A stretch of 64,000 nucleotides of DNA from positions 1,240,001-1,304,000 of the forward strand of contig NZ_CP010892.1 in NCBI RefSeq assembly GCF_000931465.1, written 5' to 3'. Below are positions 38,116 to 47,181 of this stretch, piece by piece. The DNA is from Pseudomonas sp. MRSN 12121. Its GTDB lineage: Bacteria > Pseudomonadota > Gammaproteobacteria > Pseudomonadales > Pseudomonadaceae. How positions within the stretch are numbered: the first letter of the stretch is position 1; every line of letters starts with the position of its first letter. The notes under the pieces are model-generated. The model was not told the DNA's origin, did not search any database, and saw only the letters and a list, made by a program, of their open reading frames with translations. Position numbers and translations under genes: made by a program.

Positions 38116-39125
38116 AGATCGCTATCGTCAACGACATGCCCATGGCTGTGGAGGCCCTGCGCCGCGCCCTGGCGTTCGAGCCCGCGCACGAGGTGGTGTG
38201 GGTCGCGACCAATGGTGCGGAAGCGGTCGAGTACTGCGCCCAGCTGACGCCCGACCTGATCCTGATGGACCTGATCATGCCGGTGATGGACGGCGTGGAA
38301 GCCACCCGGCGGATCATGGCCGAAACGCCCTGCGCGATCGTGATCGTCACGGTGGATCGCCAGCAGAACGTGCATCGGGTCTTCGAGGCGATGGGCCATG
38401 GCGCGCTGGATGTGGTCGATACGCCGGCCCTGGGGGCCGGCAACGCGCAGGAAGCGGCGGCGCCCCTGCTGCGCAAGATCCTCAATATCGGCTGGCTGAT
38501 CGGCCAGCAGCGCGGTAGCCGCGTGCGTTCGGCGCCGGTGCCCATGCGGACCATGGCGCAGCGCCAGGGGCTGGTGGCGATCGGTTCGTCGGCCGGTGGC
38601 CCGGCGGCGCTGGAAGTGTTGCTCAAGGGGTTGCCGGCCGGTTTTCCCGCGGCCATCGTGCTGGTACAGCATGTCGACCAGGTCTTTGCCGCCGGCATGG
38701 CCGAGTGGCTCAGCAGCGCCTCCGGGCTCAAGGTGCGCCTGGCCCGTGAAGGCGAGCCACCGCAGAGCGGGACGGTGCTGCTGGCCGGGACCAATCACCA
38801 TATCCGGCTGCTGAAGAACGGCACCCTGGCCTATACCGCCGAGCCGGTGAACGAGATCTATCGGCCATCGATCGATGTGTTTTTTGAAAGTGTCGCCAGT
38901 TACTGGAATGGCGACGCGGTCGGCGTACTGCTGACCGGCATGGGGCGCGACGGCGCCCAGGGCCTGAAGCTGATGCGCGACCAGGGTTACCTGACCATCG
39001 CCCAGGACCAGAATAGTAGTGCGGTGTATGGCATGCCGAAGGCGGCCGCTGCCATCGGCGCCGCCACAGAGATTCGCCCACTGGACAAGATCGCTCCACG
39101 ATTGCTGGAGATATTTGCCAAATGA
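38112..39125 (+). CDS. wspF: Wsp CheB-like methylesterase WspF
   Basis: WspF demethylates WspA and so shuts the pathway down; its loss is the classic route to wrinkly colonies. The 337-residue product has a receiver with acceptor D53 (LILMDLIMPVMDG) and a methylesterase domain with IGSSAGGPAALEVL (catalytic Ser) and LLTGMGRDGAQGL. The receiver is unusual: the first acidic-pocket residue is Asn (IVNDMP), and the Lys usual in the KP motif is T104 (DVVDTPALG). The gene is intact, so wild-type adaptation is expected. Confidence 0.94.
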   Translation: MKIAIVNDMPMAVEALRRALAFEPAHEVVWVATNGAEAVEYCAQLTPDLILMDLIMPVMDGVEATRRIMAETPCAIVIVTVDRQQNVHRVFEAMGHGALDVVDTPALGAGNAQEAAAPLLRKILNIGWLIGQQRGSRVRSAPVPMRTMAQRQGLVAIGSSAGGPAALEVLLKGLPAGFPAAIVLVQHVDQVFAAGMAEWLSSASGLKVRLAREGEPPQSGTVLLAGTNHHIRLLKNGTLAYTAEPVNEIYRPSIDVFFESVASYWNGDAVGVLLTGMGRDGAQGLKLMRDQGYLTIAQDQNSSAVYGMPKAAAAIGAATEIRPLDKIAPRLLEIFAK

Positions 39126-39173
39126 CCGACAAACGCAGCTGTCCTGGCCAGGTAGCAACTCAGGTGACAACCC

Positions 39174-40175
39174 ATGAATGATTTACAGCTCGACGATTTC
39201 AAGACCGATGAAAATGCTGCGATGGTGCTGCTGGTCGACGACCAGGCAATGATCGGTGAGGCTGTCCGGCGTGGGTTGGCGAATGAAGAAAACATCGACT
39301 TCCACTTTTGTGCCGACCCCCACCAGGCCATTGCCCAGGCGATCCGCATCAAGCCCACGGTGATCCTGCAGGACCTGGTGATGCCGGGGCTGGACGGGCT
39401 GACGCTGGTGCGCGAGTACCGCAACCACCCAGCGACCCAGAACATCCCGATCATCGTGCTTTCGACCAAGGAAGATCCGCTGATCAAGAGCGCGGCCTTC
39501 GCGGCCGGGGCCAACGATTACCTGGTCAAGCTGCCGGACAACATCGAGCTGGTGGCGCGCATTCGCTACCACTCGCGCTCCTACATGACCCTGTTGCAGC
39601 GTGATGCGGCCTATCGTGCGTTGCGTGTCAGCCAGCAGCAGTTGCTCGACACCAACCTGGTGCTGCAACGCCTGATGAACTCCGATGGGCTGACCGGGCT
39701 GTCCAACCGCCGGCATTTCGACGAGTACCTGGAGCTGGAATGGCGTCGGGCCATGCGCGACCAGACCCAGCTGTCGCTGCTGATGATCGATGTCGACTAC
39801 TTCAAATCCTACAACGACACCTTCGGCCACCTGGAGGGCGACGAAGCCCTGCGCAAGGTGGCGCTGGCGATTCGCGATGCCAGCAGCCGACCGTCGGACC
39901 TGCCCGCGCGGTATGGCGGGGAGGAATTCGCCCTGGTCTTGCCCAATACGTCGCCCGGTGGCGCGCGGCTGGTGGCCGAGAAGCTGCGCCAGACCGTCGC
40001 CGCGCTGAAGATTCCGCACATCGCGCCGACCGAAGGGGCCAGCCTGACCATCAGCATCGGTCTGTCCACCCTGACGCCGCAGCCCAGCAGCAGCTACCGG
40101 CAATTGATCTCGGCTGCCGACAAGGGCCTGTACCTGGCCAAGCACAACGGCCGCAATCAGGTGGGGATAGAGTGA
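39174..40175 (+). CDS. wspR: Diguanylate cyclase response regulator WspR
   Basis: WspR makes c-di-GMP when phosphorylated by WspE. The 333-residue product has a receiver with D67 ([13 protein letters not shown]) and K119 (YLVKLPD), a helical linker, and a GGDEF domain with active-site GGEEF at 248-252. An inhibitory I-site RPSD (R239-D242) lies five residues before it, so product feedback should work. It starts 48 bases after wspF and is the only wsp gene not translationally overlapped. prfB follows from its own promoter region. Confidence 0.96.
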   Translation: MNDLQLDDFKTDENAAMVLLVDDQAMIGEAVRRGLANEENIDFHFCADPHQAIAQAIRIKPTVILQDLVMPGLDGLTLVREYRNHPATQNIPIIVLSTKEDPLIKSAAFAAGANDYLVKLPDNIELVARIRYHSRSYMTLLQRDAAYRALRVSQQQLLDTNLVLQRLMNSDGLTGLSNRRHFDEYLELEWRRAMRDQTQLSLLMIDVDYFKSYNDTFGHLEGDEALRKVALAIRDASSRPSDLPARYGGEEFALVLPNTSPGGARLVAEKLRQTVAALKIPHIAPTEGASLTISIGLSTLTPQPSSSYRQLISAADKGLYLAKHNGRNQVGIE

Positions 40176-40283
40176 AAAAAACCGCCGCCACGGGGGCCTA
40201 AAGCCGCCAGGCGGGCTGCCGCGACAGCGTGATTACGTTATACTCGCCGGCTTTCAAAAGTTCGCCAACGAGTGCTGCCTGCC

Positions 40284-41379
40284 ATGGAAATCAACCCGAT
40301 CCTTAACACTATCAAGGACCTGTCCGAGCGCTCCGAAACTATTCGGGGGTATCTTTGACTACGATCAAAAGCATGAGCGCCTGATCGAAGTCAATCGCGA
40401 GCTTGAAGATCCGAACGTCTGGAACAAACCCGAGTACGCCCAGGAACTGGGGCGCGAGCGCTCGACCCTGGCGCAGATCGTCGAGACCCTGGACGAGCTG
40501 TCCGGTGGCCTGGCCGATTGCCGCGACCTGCTGGACATGTCCGTCGAAGAGAACGACGAAGGCGCGGTAGGCGACGTGGTCGCCGAGCTGGACCGCCTCG
40601 AAGAATCCCTGGCCAAGCTGGAATTCCGCCGCATGTTCAGCGGCGAGATGGACATGAACAACGCCTACCTGGACATCCAGGCCGGCTCCGGCGGCACCGA
40701 GGCCCAGGACTGGGCCAACATCCTGTTGCGCATGTACCTGCGCTGGGCCGACAAGCGCGGTTTCGACGCCACCATCATGGAACTGTCCGCCGGCGAAGTC
40801 GCCGGGATCAAGGGCGCGACCGTGCATATCAAGGGCGAATACGCCTTTGGCTGGCTGCGTACCGAGATCGGCGTGCACCGCCTGGTGCGCAAGAGCCCGT
40901 TCGACTCCGGCAACCGTCGTCATACCTCGTTCTCCGCGGTGTTCGTGTCCCCGGAAATCGACGACAAGGTGGAAATCGAGATCAACCCGGCGGACCTGCG
41001 GATCGACACCTATCGTTCCTCCGGTGCCGGTGGCCAGCACGTAAACACCACCGACTCGGCCGTGCGTATCACCCACGTACCGACCAACACCGTGGTCAGC
41101 TGCCAGAACGAACGTTCCCAGCACGCCAACAAGGACACCGCCATGAAAATGCTGCGGGCCAAGTTGTACGAGCTGGAAATGCAGAAACGCAACGCTGCCT
41201 CCCAGGCCCTGGAAGACAGCAAGTCGGACATCGGCTGGGGTCACCAGATCCGTTCCTATGTGCTCGATGCGTCGCGGATCAAGGATCTGCGCACCAACAT
41301 CGAACGCAGCGACTGCGACAAGGTGCTCGACGGCGATATCGACGAATACCTGGTGGCCAGCCTGAAGTCCGGGCTGTAA
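40284..41379 (+). CDS. prfB: Peptide chain release factor 2 (programmed +1 frameshift)
   Basis: RF2 ends translation at UGA and UAA. The coding sequence is 40284-40355 joined to 40357-41379, giving 364 residues, close to the E. coli length. The first 24 codons ([20 protein letters not shown]...) end at an in-frame TGA (40356-40358) in the context GGGGGTATCTTTGAC; ribosomes shift +1 to read GAC. The product has the UGA/UAA-recognition SPF tripeptide ([10 protein letters not shown]) and the catalytic GGQ loop (SGAGGQHVN). TATACT at 40239-40244 may be its -10. lysS follows. Confidence 0.97.
40344..40359 (+). promoter_or_regulatory. RF2 programmed frameshift site
   Basis: The SD-like GGGGGT, then TAT, then the slippery CTT followed by the in-frame stop TGA and C, is the known autoregulatory arrangement. 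Low RF2 lets ribosomes slip into the +1 frame and complete RF2; ample RF2 terminates at codon 25. Confidence 0.95.
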
Positions 41380-41488
41380 GCCGCGACACCCGTGCCGCGG
41401 GCACGGCGCGCTTGTGCAGGCGCGACACCGGCCCGCGATCCCTCGCCCCAGGCGAGGGGCAATGAACCTTGATGGAAATCTTAAAGAC

Positions 41489-42988
41489 ATGAGCGACCTA
41501 CAACTCGACCAGGCCCAGCAACAGGAAGAAAACACCCTGATCGCCCTGCGCAAGGAAAAGCTTGCTGCCGAGCGCGCCAAGGGTCAGGCCTTCCCCAACG
41601 ACTTCCGCCGCGACAACTACTGCAACGACCTGCAGAAACAGTACGCGGACAAGACCAAGGAAGAGCTGGCCGAGGCGGCGATTCCGGTCAAGGTTGCCGG
41701 TCGCATCATGCTCAACCGTGGCTCGTTCATGGTGATCCAGGACATGACCGGGCGCATCCAGGTCTACGTCAACCGCAAGACCCTGTCCGAAGAGACCCTG
41801 GCCGCGGTGAAAACCTGGGACATGGGCGACATCATCGCAGCTGTTGGCACCCTGGCCCGTTCCGGCAAGGGCGACCTGTACGTCGAGATGACCGACGTGC
41901 GCCTGCTGACCAAGTCCCTGCGCCCGCTGCCGGACAAGCACCACGGCCTGACCGACACCGAGCAGCGCTACCGCCAGCGCTACGTCGACCTGATCGTCAA
42001 CGAAGAGGTGCGCCAGACGTTCCGCGTGCGCTCCCAGGTCATCGCCCACATCCGCAGCTTCCTGATGAAGCGTGACTTCCTGGAAGTGGAAACGCCGATG
42101 CTGCAGACCATTCCCGGCGGCGCGGCGGCCAAGCCGTTCGAGACTCACCACAACGCCCTGGACATGGAAATGTTCCTGCGCATCGCTCCGGAGCTGTACC
42201 TCAAGCGCCTGGTGGTGGGCGGGTTCGAAAAGGTGTTCGAGATCAACCGCAACTTCCGTAACGAAGGCGTCTCGACTCGTCACAACCCTGAATTCACCAT
42301 GTTGGAGTTCTACCAGGCCTACGCCGACTACGAAGACAACATGGACCTGACCGAAGAGCTGTTCCGCGAGCTGGCGCAGCTGGTGCTGGGGTCCACCGAC
42401 GTGCCGTACGGTGACAAGGTGTTCCACTTCGGCGAGCCGTTCGCCCGCCTGTCGGTGTTCGACTCGATCCTCAAGTACAACCCGGACATCACCGCCGACG
42501 ACCTGAACGACATCGACAAGGCCCGCGCTATCGCCAAGAAGGCCGGTGCCAAGGTGCTCGGCTTCGAAGGCCTGGGCAAGCTGCAGGTGATGATTTTCGA
42601 AGAGCTGGTCGAGCACAAGCTGGAGCAGCCGCACTTCATCACCCAGTACCCGTTCGAGGTGTCGCCGCTGGCCCGTCGCAACGACGAGAACCCGAACGTG
42701 ACCGACCGTTTCGAGCTGTTCATCGGCGGCCGCGAAATCGCCAACGCCTACTCCGAGCTGAACGACGCGGAAGACCAGGCCGAGCGTTTCATGGCCCAGG
42801 TGGCCGACAAGGACGCCGGTGACGACGAAGCCATGCACTACGACGCCGACTTCGTTCGCGCCCTGGAGTACGGCATGCCGCCAACCGCCGGCGAAGGTAT
42901 CGGCATCGACCGCCTGGTGATGCTGCTGACCAACTCCCCGTCGATCCGCGACGTGATCCTGTTCCCGCACATGCGGCCGCAAGCGTAA
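41489..42988 (+). CDS. lysS: Lysyl-tRNA synthetase (class II)
   Basis: This enzyme charges tRNA-Lys. The 499-residue product from ATG 41489 ([20 protein letters not shown]) has an N-terminal OB-fold anticodon-binding domain ([21 protein letters not shown]) and class II motifs: motif 1 near [24 protein letters not shown], motif 2 [20 protein letters not shown], and motif 3 [17 protein letters not shown]. Upstream in-frame starts exist (41462) but the chosen one matches the usual pseudomonad N-terminus. prfB-lysS is a common pairing. Confidence 0.97.
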   Translation: MSDLQLDQAQQQEENTLIALRKEKLAAERAKGQAFPNDFRRDNYCNDLQKQYADKTKEELAEAAIPVKVAGRIMLNRGSFMVIQDMTGRIQVYVNRKTLSEETLAAVKTWDMGDIIAAVGTLARSGKGDLYVEMTDVRLLTKSLRPLPDKHHGLTDTEQRYRQRYVDLIVNEEVRQTFRVRSQVIAHIRSFLMKRDFLEVETPMLQTIPGGAAAKPFETHHNALDMEMFLRIAPELYLKRLVVGGFEKVFEINRNFRNEGVSTRHNPEFTMLEFYQAYADYEDNMDLTEELFRELAQLVLGSTDVPYGDKVFHFGEPFARLSVFDSILKYNPDITADDLNDIDKARAIAKKAGAKVLGFEGLGKLQVMIFEELVEHKLEQPHFITQYPFEVSPLARRNDENPNVTDRFELFIGGREIANAYSELNDAEDQAERFMAQVADKDAGDDEAMHYDADFVRALEYGMPPTAGEGIGIDRLVMLLTNSPSIRDVILFPHMRPQA

Positions 42989-43000
42989 ATGGATTGAATG

Positions 43001-43029
43001 AAAAGCCGCCGCTTACAGGCGGCTTTTTA
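43001..43029 (+). terminator. Rho-independent terminator after lysS
   Basis: The arms AAAAGCCGCC (43001-43010) and GGCGGCTTTT (43018-43027) run into a T-tract, ending the prfB-lysS transcript. Confidence 0.88.
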
Positions 43030-43089
43030 TTGTCCGTGTGGAACTGACGTACTGCTTTTTTCATTTTTTATGTGAGAGGAAGACCTGTC

Positions 43090-43806
43090 GTGAAGCGTGC
43101 AATGGCTCAAGAAGGGGTAGTTGGCATTGCCACTGCGGTCGCTGAAAGCGTTCAGTACCAGGGTCGCAAGGCCAGCCGACAGGGCAGTGAGCAGCGCCGC
43201 CAGGATATCCTCGACGCCGCCATGCGCATTGTCGTGCGCGACGGCGTGCGTGCGGTGCGTCATCGCGCGGTCGCCGCCGAGGCGGGCGTGCCGCTGTCGG
43301 CCACCACCTACTACTTCAAGGATATCGATGACCTGCTCACCGATACCTTCGCCCAATACGTGGAACGCAGCGCGGCCTTCATGGCCAAGCTCTGGGCCAA
43401 CAACGAAGGGCTGCTGCGCGAGATGGTCGCCTATGGCGACGGCAGCCCGGCTTCCCGCTCGCAGCTGGCCGACGACATTGCCCGCCTGACCGCCGACTAC
43501 GTGCAACGCCAGTTGCAGAATCGCCGCGAGCACCTGATGGCCGAGCAGGCGTTTCGCCAGGAAGCGCTGCTCAACCCACGGCTGGCGCTGCTGGTGCGTT
43601 CCCATCAGCAGATCCTGCTGCAGGGCACCTGCCAGTTTTTCCAGGTGCTGGGTTCCCGTGAGCCGCAACAGGATGCCAAAGTGTTGACGTCTATAATCGG
43701 ACGGATGGAATATCAGGGCCTGCTCAACGGGCCAGAGCCTCAGGCCGAGGAAGACATGCTGGGTATCCTCACCCGGTACATGCATCTGGTGCTGGACTCG
43801 GTGTGA
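43090..43806 (+). CDS. TetR-family transcriptional regulator
   Basis: The product is 238 residues from GTG 43090, preceded by AGAGGA; GTG 43072 or ATG 43102 are alternatives. The N-terminal helix-turn-helix is RRQDILDAAMRIVVRDGVRAVRHRAVAAEAGVPLSATTYYF, a full TetR_N signature, and the rest is the ligand/dimer domain. Target genes are not evident; the lipoprotein gene 62 bases downstream runs in the same direction. Confidence 0.88.
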   Translation: MKRAMAQEGVVGIATAVAESVQYQGRKASRQGSEQRRQDILDAAMRIVVRDGVRAVRHRAVAAEAGVPLSATTYYFKDIDDLLTDTFAQYVERSAAFMAKLWANNEGLLREMVAYGDGSPASRSQLADDIARLTADYVQRQLQNRREHLMAEQAFRQEALLNPRLALLVRSHQQILLQGTCQFFQVLGSREPQQDAKVLTSIIGRMEYQGLLNGPEPQAEEDMLGILTRYMHLVLDSV

Positions 43807-43868
43807 TGCCGTCCCGCGCCTGGTGCCGGCGGCCTCGGGCCCGGGTCGACTGCTGATAGGAGTGTCGA

Positions 43869-44414
43869 ATGAAAGCCTGGCGTATCGCGATCGCCTTGTC
43901 GTTCCTGTTGCTCGGCGGCTGCCTGGTGTCCTTCAGGGAACCCCTGCCGGCCGACCAGGCCGCGCCCGCGCAATTGCTCGGCAAGTGGACCGGCAAGAAT
44001 GCCTGGGGCGAACCGCTCACCCTGCAATTGACCCGCGTCGGCCCCAACCGCTACCAGGCCGTTGTCTCTGCCAAGGGCCAGCCGCAACGGCACGATACTT
44101 ACCCCTTCACCGTTTCTCGCCATGGCAGCCGCTGGTACCTCTCGGCGGCGCTGCCGCAGGCGCTCGGCGGGCATTTCGCCATCGCCGGTTTCGAGCTGAC
44201 CGACAAACACGAACTGGTGCTCTACCAGCTCGATCTCGAACAGATCAACCAGGCTCGCGGGCAGAACGCCTTGCAGGGCACGCCGTTCGCAACCGGGGAC
44301 GGCGACGGCGTGCTGATCGACAGCCCGCTGCCACAGGTCTTTGCCTATCTGGACGATCCCGCCAACTCCGACGTCTTCGTCGAGGCGGCACGCTTCCAGC
44401 GTTCGGGCAAGTAA
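43869..44414 (+). CDS. Lipoprotein of unknown function
   Basis: The 181-residue product has a lipoprotein signal peptide with lipobox LLGGC (Cys18), so it should be anchored in the envelope. The mature part contains LLGKWTGKNAWGEPLTLQLTRVG and looks like a beta-rich lipocalin-like or similar domain, which I cannot name. A strong AGGAG lies before the ATG. The QEGLA gene follows 32 bases later and may be co-transcribed. Confidence 0.7.
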   Translation: MKAWRIAIALSFLLLGGCLVSFREPLPADQAAPAQLLGKWTGKNAWGEPLTLQLTRVGPNRYQAVVSAKGQPQRHDTYPFTVSRHGSRWYLSAALPQALGGHFAIAGFELTDKHELVLYQLDLEQINQARGQNALQGTPFATGDGDGVLIDSPLPQVFAYLDDPANSDVFVEAARFQRSGK

Positions 44415-44446
44415 ACGCGGTACAGACGTTTTAACAGGAGTTTGGG

Positions 44447-45724
44447 GTGGACGATTACCAGCAGACGATACGCACCTTGTCCGATCGCATTGTGCTGGCG
44501 CAAACGCCGATCCGGGTACTGGATGCGGTGAAATGGGACGAGAGCATCCGCAAAGGATTCCTCAAGGCCAAGGGCAAGGAAATGCCGGCGGTGGACCGCG
44601 ACTATTACGCCGGTCGGCCACTGTCCTTCGATTCCAGCGCGGTGAAGCTGGAGTTCCAGAACATCGAGCGCGACATCACCCGGCAACTGGGCCAGTTCAA
44701 CCCGGTCGGGCAGATCATGCGGCGCATGTGCAAGGAGTACCGCATGGTGGTGCGGATGCTCGAGGCCCGGGGCACCGAGGATTTCGGGCTGATTTCCCAG
44801 GAACTCTACGGCGCCGCCTCCGATGCTTTCCATGCGGGCGACCCGACCCTTTCCGACCTGGGGCTGATGCTCTCGGACTACCTGAACAACATCGACGGTC
44901 GTGGCGACCTCAAGGACGAACCCAAGACCCTGAGCGCCAAGGAGGCGGTCAACCTGCTGCAGGGCCGGCTGAACAAGGTGTTCGGCGAGGCCGAGGAGAC
45001 CATCCGGGTCTTCGAGTCCGACGGTATCGTCGCCGATGCCGCGGCGGGCGCCGACTACATCAAGATTCGCGCCGACGCGCTGTTCAACGATCGCGACGTG
45101 CGGGCCCTGGAGGTGCATGAAGGGCTGGTGCACGTCGGCACCACCCTCAATGGCCTGAACCAGCCGATCTGCACGTTCCTGGCCAAGGGCCCGCCCTCGT
45201 CGACCGTGACCCAGGAAGGCCTGGCGATCCTGATGGAGATCATCACCTTCGCCTCCTACCCGAGCCGCCTGCGCAAGCTGACCAACCGCACCCGCGCCAT
45301 CCACATGGTGGAGGAGGGGGCGGATTTCCTGCAGGTGTTCGAGTTCTTCCGCGAGCAGGGTTTCGAAATGGCCGAAAGCTATGGCAACGCCAGCCGGGTG
45401 TTCCGCGGTTCGATACCCACGGGCCTGCCATTCACCAAGGACTTGTCCTACCTCAAGGGCTTCATCATGGTTTACAACTACATTCAGTTGGCCGTGCGCA
45501 AGGGCAAGCTCGAACAGGTGCCGTTGCTGTTCTGCGGCAAGACCACCCTGGAGGACATGCGCACCTTGCGCCAATTGGTGGACGAAGGCCTGGTGGTGCC
45601 GCCCAAGTACCTGCCGGACCAGTTCCGCGACATGAACGCGTTGTCGGCCTGGATGTGCTTCTCCAACTTCCTCAACCACTTGAGCCTGGACCGGATCGAA
45701 GCGGATTACTCCAACATCCTGTAA
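44447..45724 (+). CDS. QEGLA-motif (TIGR02421/DUF1704) protein, putative zinc carboxypeptidase-like
   Basis: The 425-residue product starts at GTG 44447 with AGGAG upstream. It carries the family tag TQEGLAIL (Q256-E257) and, before it, H224-E225-G-L-V-H229, an HExxxH zinc signature. The family is annotated as flavohaemoglobin-expression-modulating, but DUF1704 also contains the animal tubulin tyrosine carboxypeptidase MATCAP, whose active site is an HExxxH with a downstream Glu. A metallopeptidase role is therefore inferred here; the bacterial substrate is unknown. No signal peptide is seen, so it is probably cytoplasmic. Confidence 0.82.
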   Translation: MDDYQQTIRTLSDRIVLAQTPIRVLDAVKWDESIRKGFLKAKGKEMPAVDRDYYAGRPLSFDSSAVKLEFQNIERDITRQLGQFNPVGQIMRRMCKEYRMVVRMLEARGTEDFGLISQELYGAASDAFHAGDPTLSDLGLMLSDYLNNIDGRGDLKDEPKTLSAKEAVNLLQGRLNKVFGEAEETIRVFESDGIVADAAAGADYIKIRADALFNDRDVRALEVHEGLVHVGTTLNGLNQPICTFLAKGPPSSTVTQEGLAILMEIITFASYPSRLRKLTNRTRAIHMVEEGADFLQVFEFFREQGFEMAESYGNASRVFRGSIPTGLPFTKDLSYLKGFIMVYNYIQLAVRKGKLEQVPLLFCGKTTLEDMRTLRQLVDEGLVVPPKYLPDQFRDMNALSAWMCFSNFLNHLSLDRIEADYSNIL

Positions 45725-45734
45725 CCCACATACT

Positions 45735-45827
45735 TTGTAGGAGCGAGGCTTGCCCGCGATAATGGTCGGCGCGGTAATTCAGGAAAACCGCAGCGCCTTT
45801 ATCGCGGGCAAGCCTCGCTCCTACAGA
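45735..45827. repeat. REP doublet (REPIN-like inverted pair)
   Basis: TTGTAGGAGCGAGGCTTGCC at 45735 begins a unit ending CCCGCGAT; the inverse ATCGCGGGCAAGCCTCGCTCC starts at 45801. The arms are nearly perfect complements around a 40-base spacer. It lies between the QEGLA gene and the hydrolase gene. Confidence 0.88.
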
Positions 45828-45863
45828 AGTATCTTTTTTCCCCTATCGCGAGGCTTCAAACGG

Positions 45864-46781
45864 ATGCGATTCCTCAGCATTGTCTGCCTGCTACTGACCC
45901 TGAGCGGTTGCAGCTCGCTGCTGTTCTACCCCGAGCGGGGCCTGCCGTTCACCCCGGACAAGGCCGGGCTCGACTACCGCGATGTCAACCTGAGCGCCGC
46001 CGATGGCACCCGCCTGCACGCCTGGTGGCTGCCGGCCAAGGCCGGGGTGCCGGTCAAGGGCACGGTGCTGCACCTGCACGGCAACGGCGGCAACCTGTCC
46101 GGCCATCTCGGCGGCAGTTGGTGGCTGCCGGAACAGGGTTATCAGGTGCTGATGGTCGACTACCGCGGTTACGGTGTGTCGCAGGGCGAGCCGAGCCTGC
46201 CGGCGGTCTACCAGGATGTCGACGCGGCCTTCCAGTGGCTGGACCGGGCGCCCGAGGTCCGGGGCAAGCCGCTGATCGTCCTCGGCCAGAGCCTGGGCGG
46301 GGCCCTGGCCATCCATTACCTGGTGGAACAGCATCCGGAGCGCCAGCGCCAGCTCAAGGCCATCGTCTTCGACGGGGTGCCCGCCAGCTATCGCGAGGTC
46401 GGGCGTTTCGCCCTGAGCACCTCATGGATGACCTGGCCGTTCCAGGTGCCGCTGTCCTGGCTGGTGCCGGATGGCGACAGCGCGATCAGGGCCATGGCGC
46501 GCCTCGATGGCGTACCGAAGCTGATCTACCACAGCATCGACGACAACCTCGTGCCGCTTTCCAACGGCATCTGCCTGTATCAAGCTGCGCCGCCGCCCAG
46601 GGTCCTGCAACTGACCCGTGGCGGGCATGTGCAGACCTTCGCCGACCCGGTCTGGCGTCAGGTCATGCTGCGATACCTTGACGACCCTGCACACTTCAAC
46701 GGCTTGCGGCGCCTGGGCGAAATCCCCAATTACCCCGCACCTTCGAATCCAGACGTAGAACCTCCAGAGAGTCCGCAATGA
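45864..46781 (+). CDS. Alpha/beta hydrolase lipoprotein
   Basis: The 305-residue product from ATG 45864 has lipobox LSGC (Cys16) and an alpha/beta hydrolase fold: oxyanion region LHLHGNGGNLSGHLGGS, then VDYRGYGVSQGEPSLP, nucleophile elbow GQSLGG with Ser143, and a C-terminal His in TRGGHVQTF. It resembles the BEM46/YfhR-like group of esterases or peptidases; the substrate is unknown. The frame extends upstream to 45750 but through a REP element, so that start is rejected. The next gene overlaps by ATGA. Confidence 0.85.
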   Translation: MRFLSIVCLLLTLSGCSSLLFYPERGLPFTPDKAGLDYRDVNLSAADGTRLHAWWLPAKAGVPVKGTVLHLHGNGGNLSGHLGGSWWLPEQGYQVLMVDYRGYGVSQGEPSLPAVYQDVDAAFQWLDRAPEVRGKPLIVLGQSLGGALAIHYLVEQHPERQRQLKAIVFDGVPASYREVGRFALSTSWMTWPFQVPLSWLVPDGDSAIRAMARLDGVPKLIYHSIDDNLVPLSNGICLYQAAPPPRVLQLTRGGHVQTFADPVWRQVMLRYLDDPAHFNGLRRLGEIPNYPAPSNPDVEPPESPQ

Positions 46782-47104
46782 GTGAAGAACGTAACGCCAT
46801 CCCCCTGATCATCACCGGTATCTGCAGCATCATCGGCACCGTGGCGTGCCTGTGGTACTACGGCTACCTGCATTTCGCCAAGCCGGAAGACGCGTTGCTG
46901 CTCAGCGATTTCACCATGCTCAAGACCGTGCCCGGCGAAGACTACAAGGTCTCCCTGGAACCGGCGGCGCAAGTGGCGCAATGCATCGATGGCGTGCTGG
47001 TGCTGTTCGACACCGAGCAGAAAGGGCTGACGGGCGTGCTGGTCAACAACAAGAAGCGCGCCGTGCGCTGCATGGGCCAGGAAACCCCGCAACTGGAGCA
47101 GTGA
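46778..47104 (+). CDS. Small membrane-anchored protein (unknown)
   Basis: The 108-residue product has one N-terminal membrane segment (IPLIITGICSIIGTVACLWYYGYL) and a soluble tail. Its start overlaps the hydrolase stop (ATGA), so the two are translated together. I recognise no family, though I recall the same gene next to lptF in P. aeruginosa. It ends before a bidirectional terminator. Confidence 0.65.
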   Translation: MSEERNAIPLIITGICSIIGTVACLWYYGYLHFAKPEDALLLSDFTMLKTVPGEDYKVSLEPAAQVAQCIDGVLVLFDTEQKGLTGVLVNNKKRAVRCMGQETPQLEQ

Positions 47105-47130
47105 TCCGCCGCGCTTCCCGGGGCCGGATA

Positions 47131-47165
47131 AAAAAAGCCCCGCCTGTGAAGGCGGGGCTTTTTCA
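47131..47165. terminator. Bidirectional terminator between convergent genes
   Basis: AAAAAAGCCCCGCC (47131-47144) pairs with GGCGGGGCTTTTTC (47151-47164). The A-tract and T-tract on both sides serve both the forward small-membrane-protein gene and the reverse lptF. Confidence 0.9.
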
Positions 47166-47181
47166 TGGTGCGGTGCCGGGC

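Noticed and set aside
40284..40358. prfB as a pseudogene because of the early in-frame TGA
   Set aside because: The stop is in the known RF2 frameshift context and both SPF and GGQ motifs are intact downstream.
45750..45863. An N-terminal extension of the hydrolase lipoprotein from 45750
   Set aside because: The extension runs through a REP pair and would place 38 residues ahead of a perfect lipoprotein signal peptide.
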